Positions 7,101 through 7,571 of a stretch of 7,571 nucleotides of DNA are shown here, one piece after another. Source of the DNA: an uncultured Lachnospiraceae bacterium (GTDB lineage Bacteria > Bacillota > Clostridia > Lachnospirales > Lachnospiraceae). How positions within the stretch are numbered: the first letter of the stretch is position 1; each line of letters starts with the position of its first letter. Both the position numbers and the translations under genes were made by a program. The stretch is taken from NCBI GenBank assembly GCA_947591115.1, contig CANQCX010000095.1, forward strand, positions 1 to 7,571, written 5' to 3'. A model generated the notes under the pieces. That model ran no database searches. It saw only the letters and a list, made by a program, of their open reading frames with translations, and had not been told where the DNA came from.

Positions 7101-7571
7101 AACCTGTGCAAACAACTGCTTAAAGTAGTTAAACAGCGGCTCCTGATTGCCGGATAAGGCAGCCAGCGGCGTGTCCGTACCCATTGCGGAGGTTCCCTCT
7201 CCGCCGTTTTTTGCCATCGGCAGGATGGAATCTTTTAAGGACTCATAGGTATAGCCGAACGCACGCTGCATCTTCTGGCGTTCTTCTTTGGAATATTCCG
7301 GTACGCGTTCGTTCGGGATCTTTAAATTCTTGAGCATAACGATATTGCGGTCCAGCCACTCTCCGTACGGCCGCTTTCCGGCGTAACGCTCTTTTAATTC
7401 ATCATCGTCGATCACTCTTCCGTTGACCGTATCTACCAGAAGCATTTTCCCCGGACGAAGGCGGTCTTTCGTTACGATCTTCGTCGGATCGATATCCAAT
7501 ACCCCGACCTCGGAGGACAGGATCAGATAATCGTCCTCCGTAATGTAATAACGGGAAGGACGAAGGCCGTT
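4119..7571 (-). CDS. gltB: Glutamate synthase (NADPH) large subunit, 5' end missing
   Basis: The frame is open to the right edge, giving 1150 residues of a protein normally about 1500 long. The missing part is most of the N-terminal glutaminase (class II amidotransferase) domain with its catalytic Cys. The fragment opens with NGLRPSRYY, the conserved end of that domain. Then come the central domain (about residues 125-420), the FMN-binding synthase domain (about 470-835) and the C-terminal GXGXG beta-helix (about 890-1095). In the synthase domain I see GAMSYGSIS (510-518), SNTGEGGED (536-544), KPGEGGHLPG (591-600), GYDGGTGAAP (679-688), and Cys756, Cys762 and Cys767 in a C-x5-C-x4-C pattern that binds the [3Fe-4S] cluster. 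The enzyme releases ammonia from glutamine and channels it to 2-oxoglutarate, reduced with electrons from GltD. No frameshift or missing key residue is visible. A TTG at 7497-7499 could be mistaken for a start but is an internal Leu codon. The operon promoter lies outside the window. Confidence 0.97.
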   Translation of the reverse strand, partial: NGLRPSRYYITEDDYLILSSEVGVLDIDPTKIVTKDRLRPGKMLLVDTVNGRVIDDDELKERYAGKRPYGEWLDRNIVMLKNLKIPNERVPEYSKEERQKMQRAFGYTYESLKDSILPMAKNGGEGTSAMGTDTPLAALSGNQEPLFNYFKQLFAQVTNPPIDSIREEVVTGTTVYIGAAGNLLEEKPDNCKVLKINNPILTNTDLMKIKSMKVEGFKIAVIPIVYYKNTSLEKAVERLYIEADRAFRDGANILILSDRGVDDNHVAIPSLLAVSALQQYLVKTKKRTSLSLILESGEPREVHHFATLLGFGASAINPYLALDTVKQLVDEHMLDKDYYAAIEDYTHAIISGIVKIAAKMGISTIQSYQGSKIFEAIGIDKEVIDKYFTNTVSRIGGITLKDIEKDVNTLHSAAYDPLGLETDMTLDSKGRHKMRSGADAHLYNPATIHLLQQSTRKGDYQMFKQYTSLVDEEQKYTNIRGLMDFEYPKKGIPLEQVESVDSIVTRFKTGAMSYGSISKEAHETLAIAMNRLHGKSNTGEGGEDKDRLTVGPDGLNRCSAIKQVASGRFGVTSRYLTSAQEIQIKMAQGAKPGEGGHLPGKKVYPWIAKTRLSTPGVSLISPPPHHDIYSIEDLEQLIFDLKNANRNARISVKLVSEAGVGTVAAGVAKAGAQVVLISGYDGGTGAAPSSSIHNAGLPWELGLAEAHQTLIMNGLRNKVRIETDGKLMSGRDVAIAACLGAEEFGFATAPLVTMGCVMMRVCNLDTCPAGIATQNPELRKRFSGKPEYVENFMRFIAEELREYMAKLGCRTVDELVGRSDLLKVREDLSERQSRLNLDNILNNPFAGTKQKVIFDPKQVYDFHLEDSKDIQVILKQLKPALEKNQRRVIDTEVSNVNRSLGTIFGSEITKKYDDALEEDTFIVKCNGAGGQSFGAFIPKGLTLELVGDSNDYFGKGLSGGKLIVYPPTGVKYKKDENIIIGNVALYGATSGKAFINGVAGERFCVRNSGATAVVEGVGDHGCEYMTGGRVVILGKTGKNFAAGMSGGIAYVLDEDNDLYMRTNKSMVFTEEVSNKYDVLELKEMIKEHVTLTNSEKGKEILDHFSEYLPKFKKVIPYDYNRMLMAIVQMEEKGLNAEQAQIEAFYLNTNS

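Noticed and set aside
7497..7499. TTG as the start of glutamate synthase large subunit.
   Set aside because: The frame stays open upstream to the window edge and reads NGLRPSRYY, a conserved glutaminase-domain sequence, so this TTG is an internal Leu codon (in VGVLDIDP).

Overview
The window reads as ordinary chromosomal DNA from a low-to-mid GC Firmicute, most likely a Clostridia/Lachnospiraceae-type gut anaerobe. That placement is inferred from protein style (the GltD N-terminus in particular), strong AAGGAGG-type ribosome binding sites, and AT-rich intergenic DNA. It was not tested by any search. Every recognisable gene lies on the minus strand, so the transcription order runs from high to low coordinates.

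Region 1 (7571 down to 2610) is a glutamate synthase operon. The large subunit gene gltB enters from the right edge and lacks its 5' part, which encodes most of the glutaminase domain. It is followed after 15 bp by a complete gltD for the small, FAD/Fe-S subunit. Together they encode NADPH-type glutamate synthase (GOGAT), which makes two glutamates from glutamine plus 2-oxoglutarate: GltD takes electrons from NAD(P)H and passes them through Fe-S clusters to FMN in GltB. A strong hairpin terminator follows gltD at 2558-2594.

Region 2 (2609 to 2423) is a 187-bp intergenic spacer holding that terminator, an AT-rich stretch and a plausible promoter for the next operon.

Region 3 (2422 down to 1) is an ABC transporter operon of the MacB/FtsX-like (type VII) kind. 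It has two different four-helix permeases overlapping by 8 bp, then the first 21 codons of an ATP-binding protein that runs off the left edge. The substrate cannot be told from the sequence. Nothing links this operon functionally to glutamate synthase; the terminator and new promoter suggest independent transcription.

I found no RNA genes, insertion sequences, CRISPR arrays, attachment sites or origins. I see no strong candidate for an undescribed system. The most notable points are a small in-frame tandem repeat in the GltD Fe-S domain, the close translational coupling in both operons, and a heterodimeric ABC exporter of unknown substrate.
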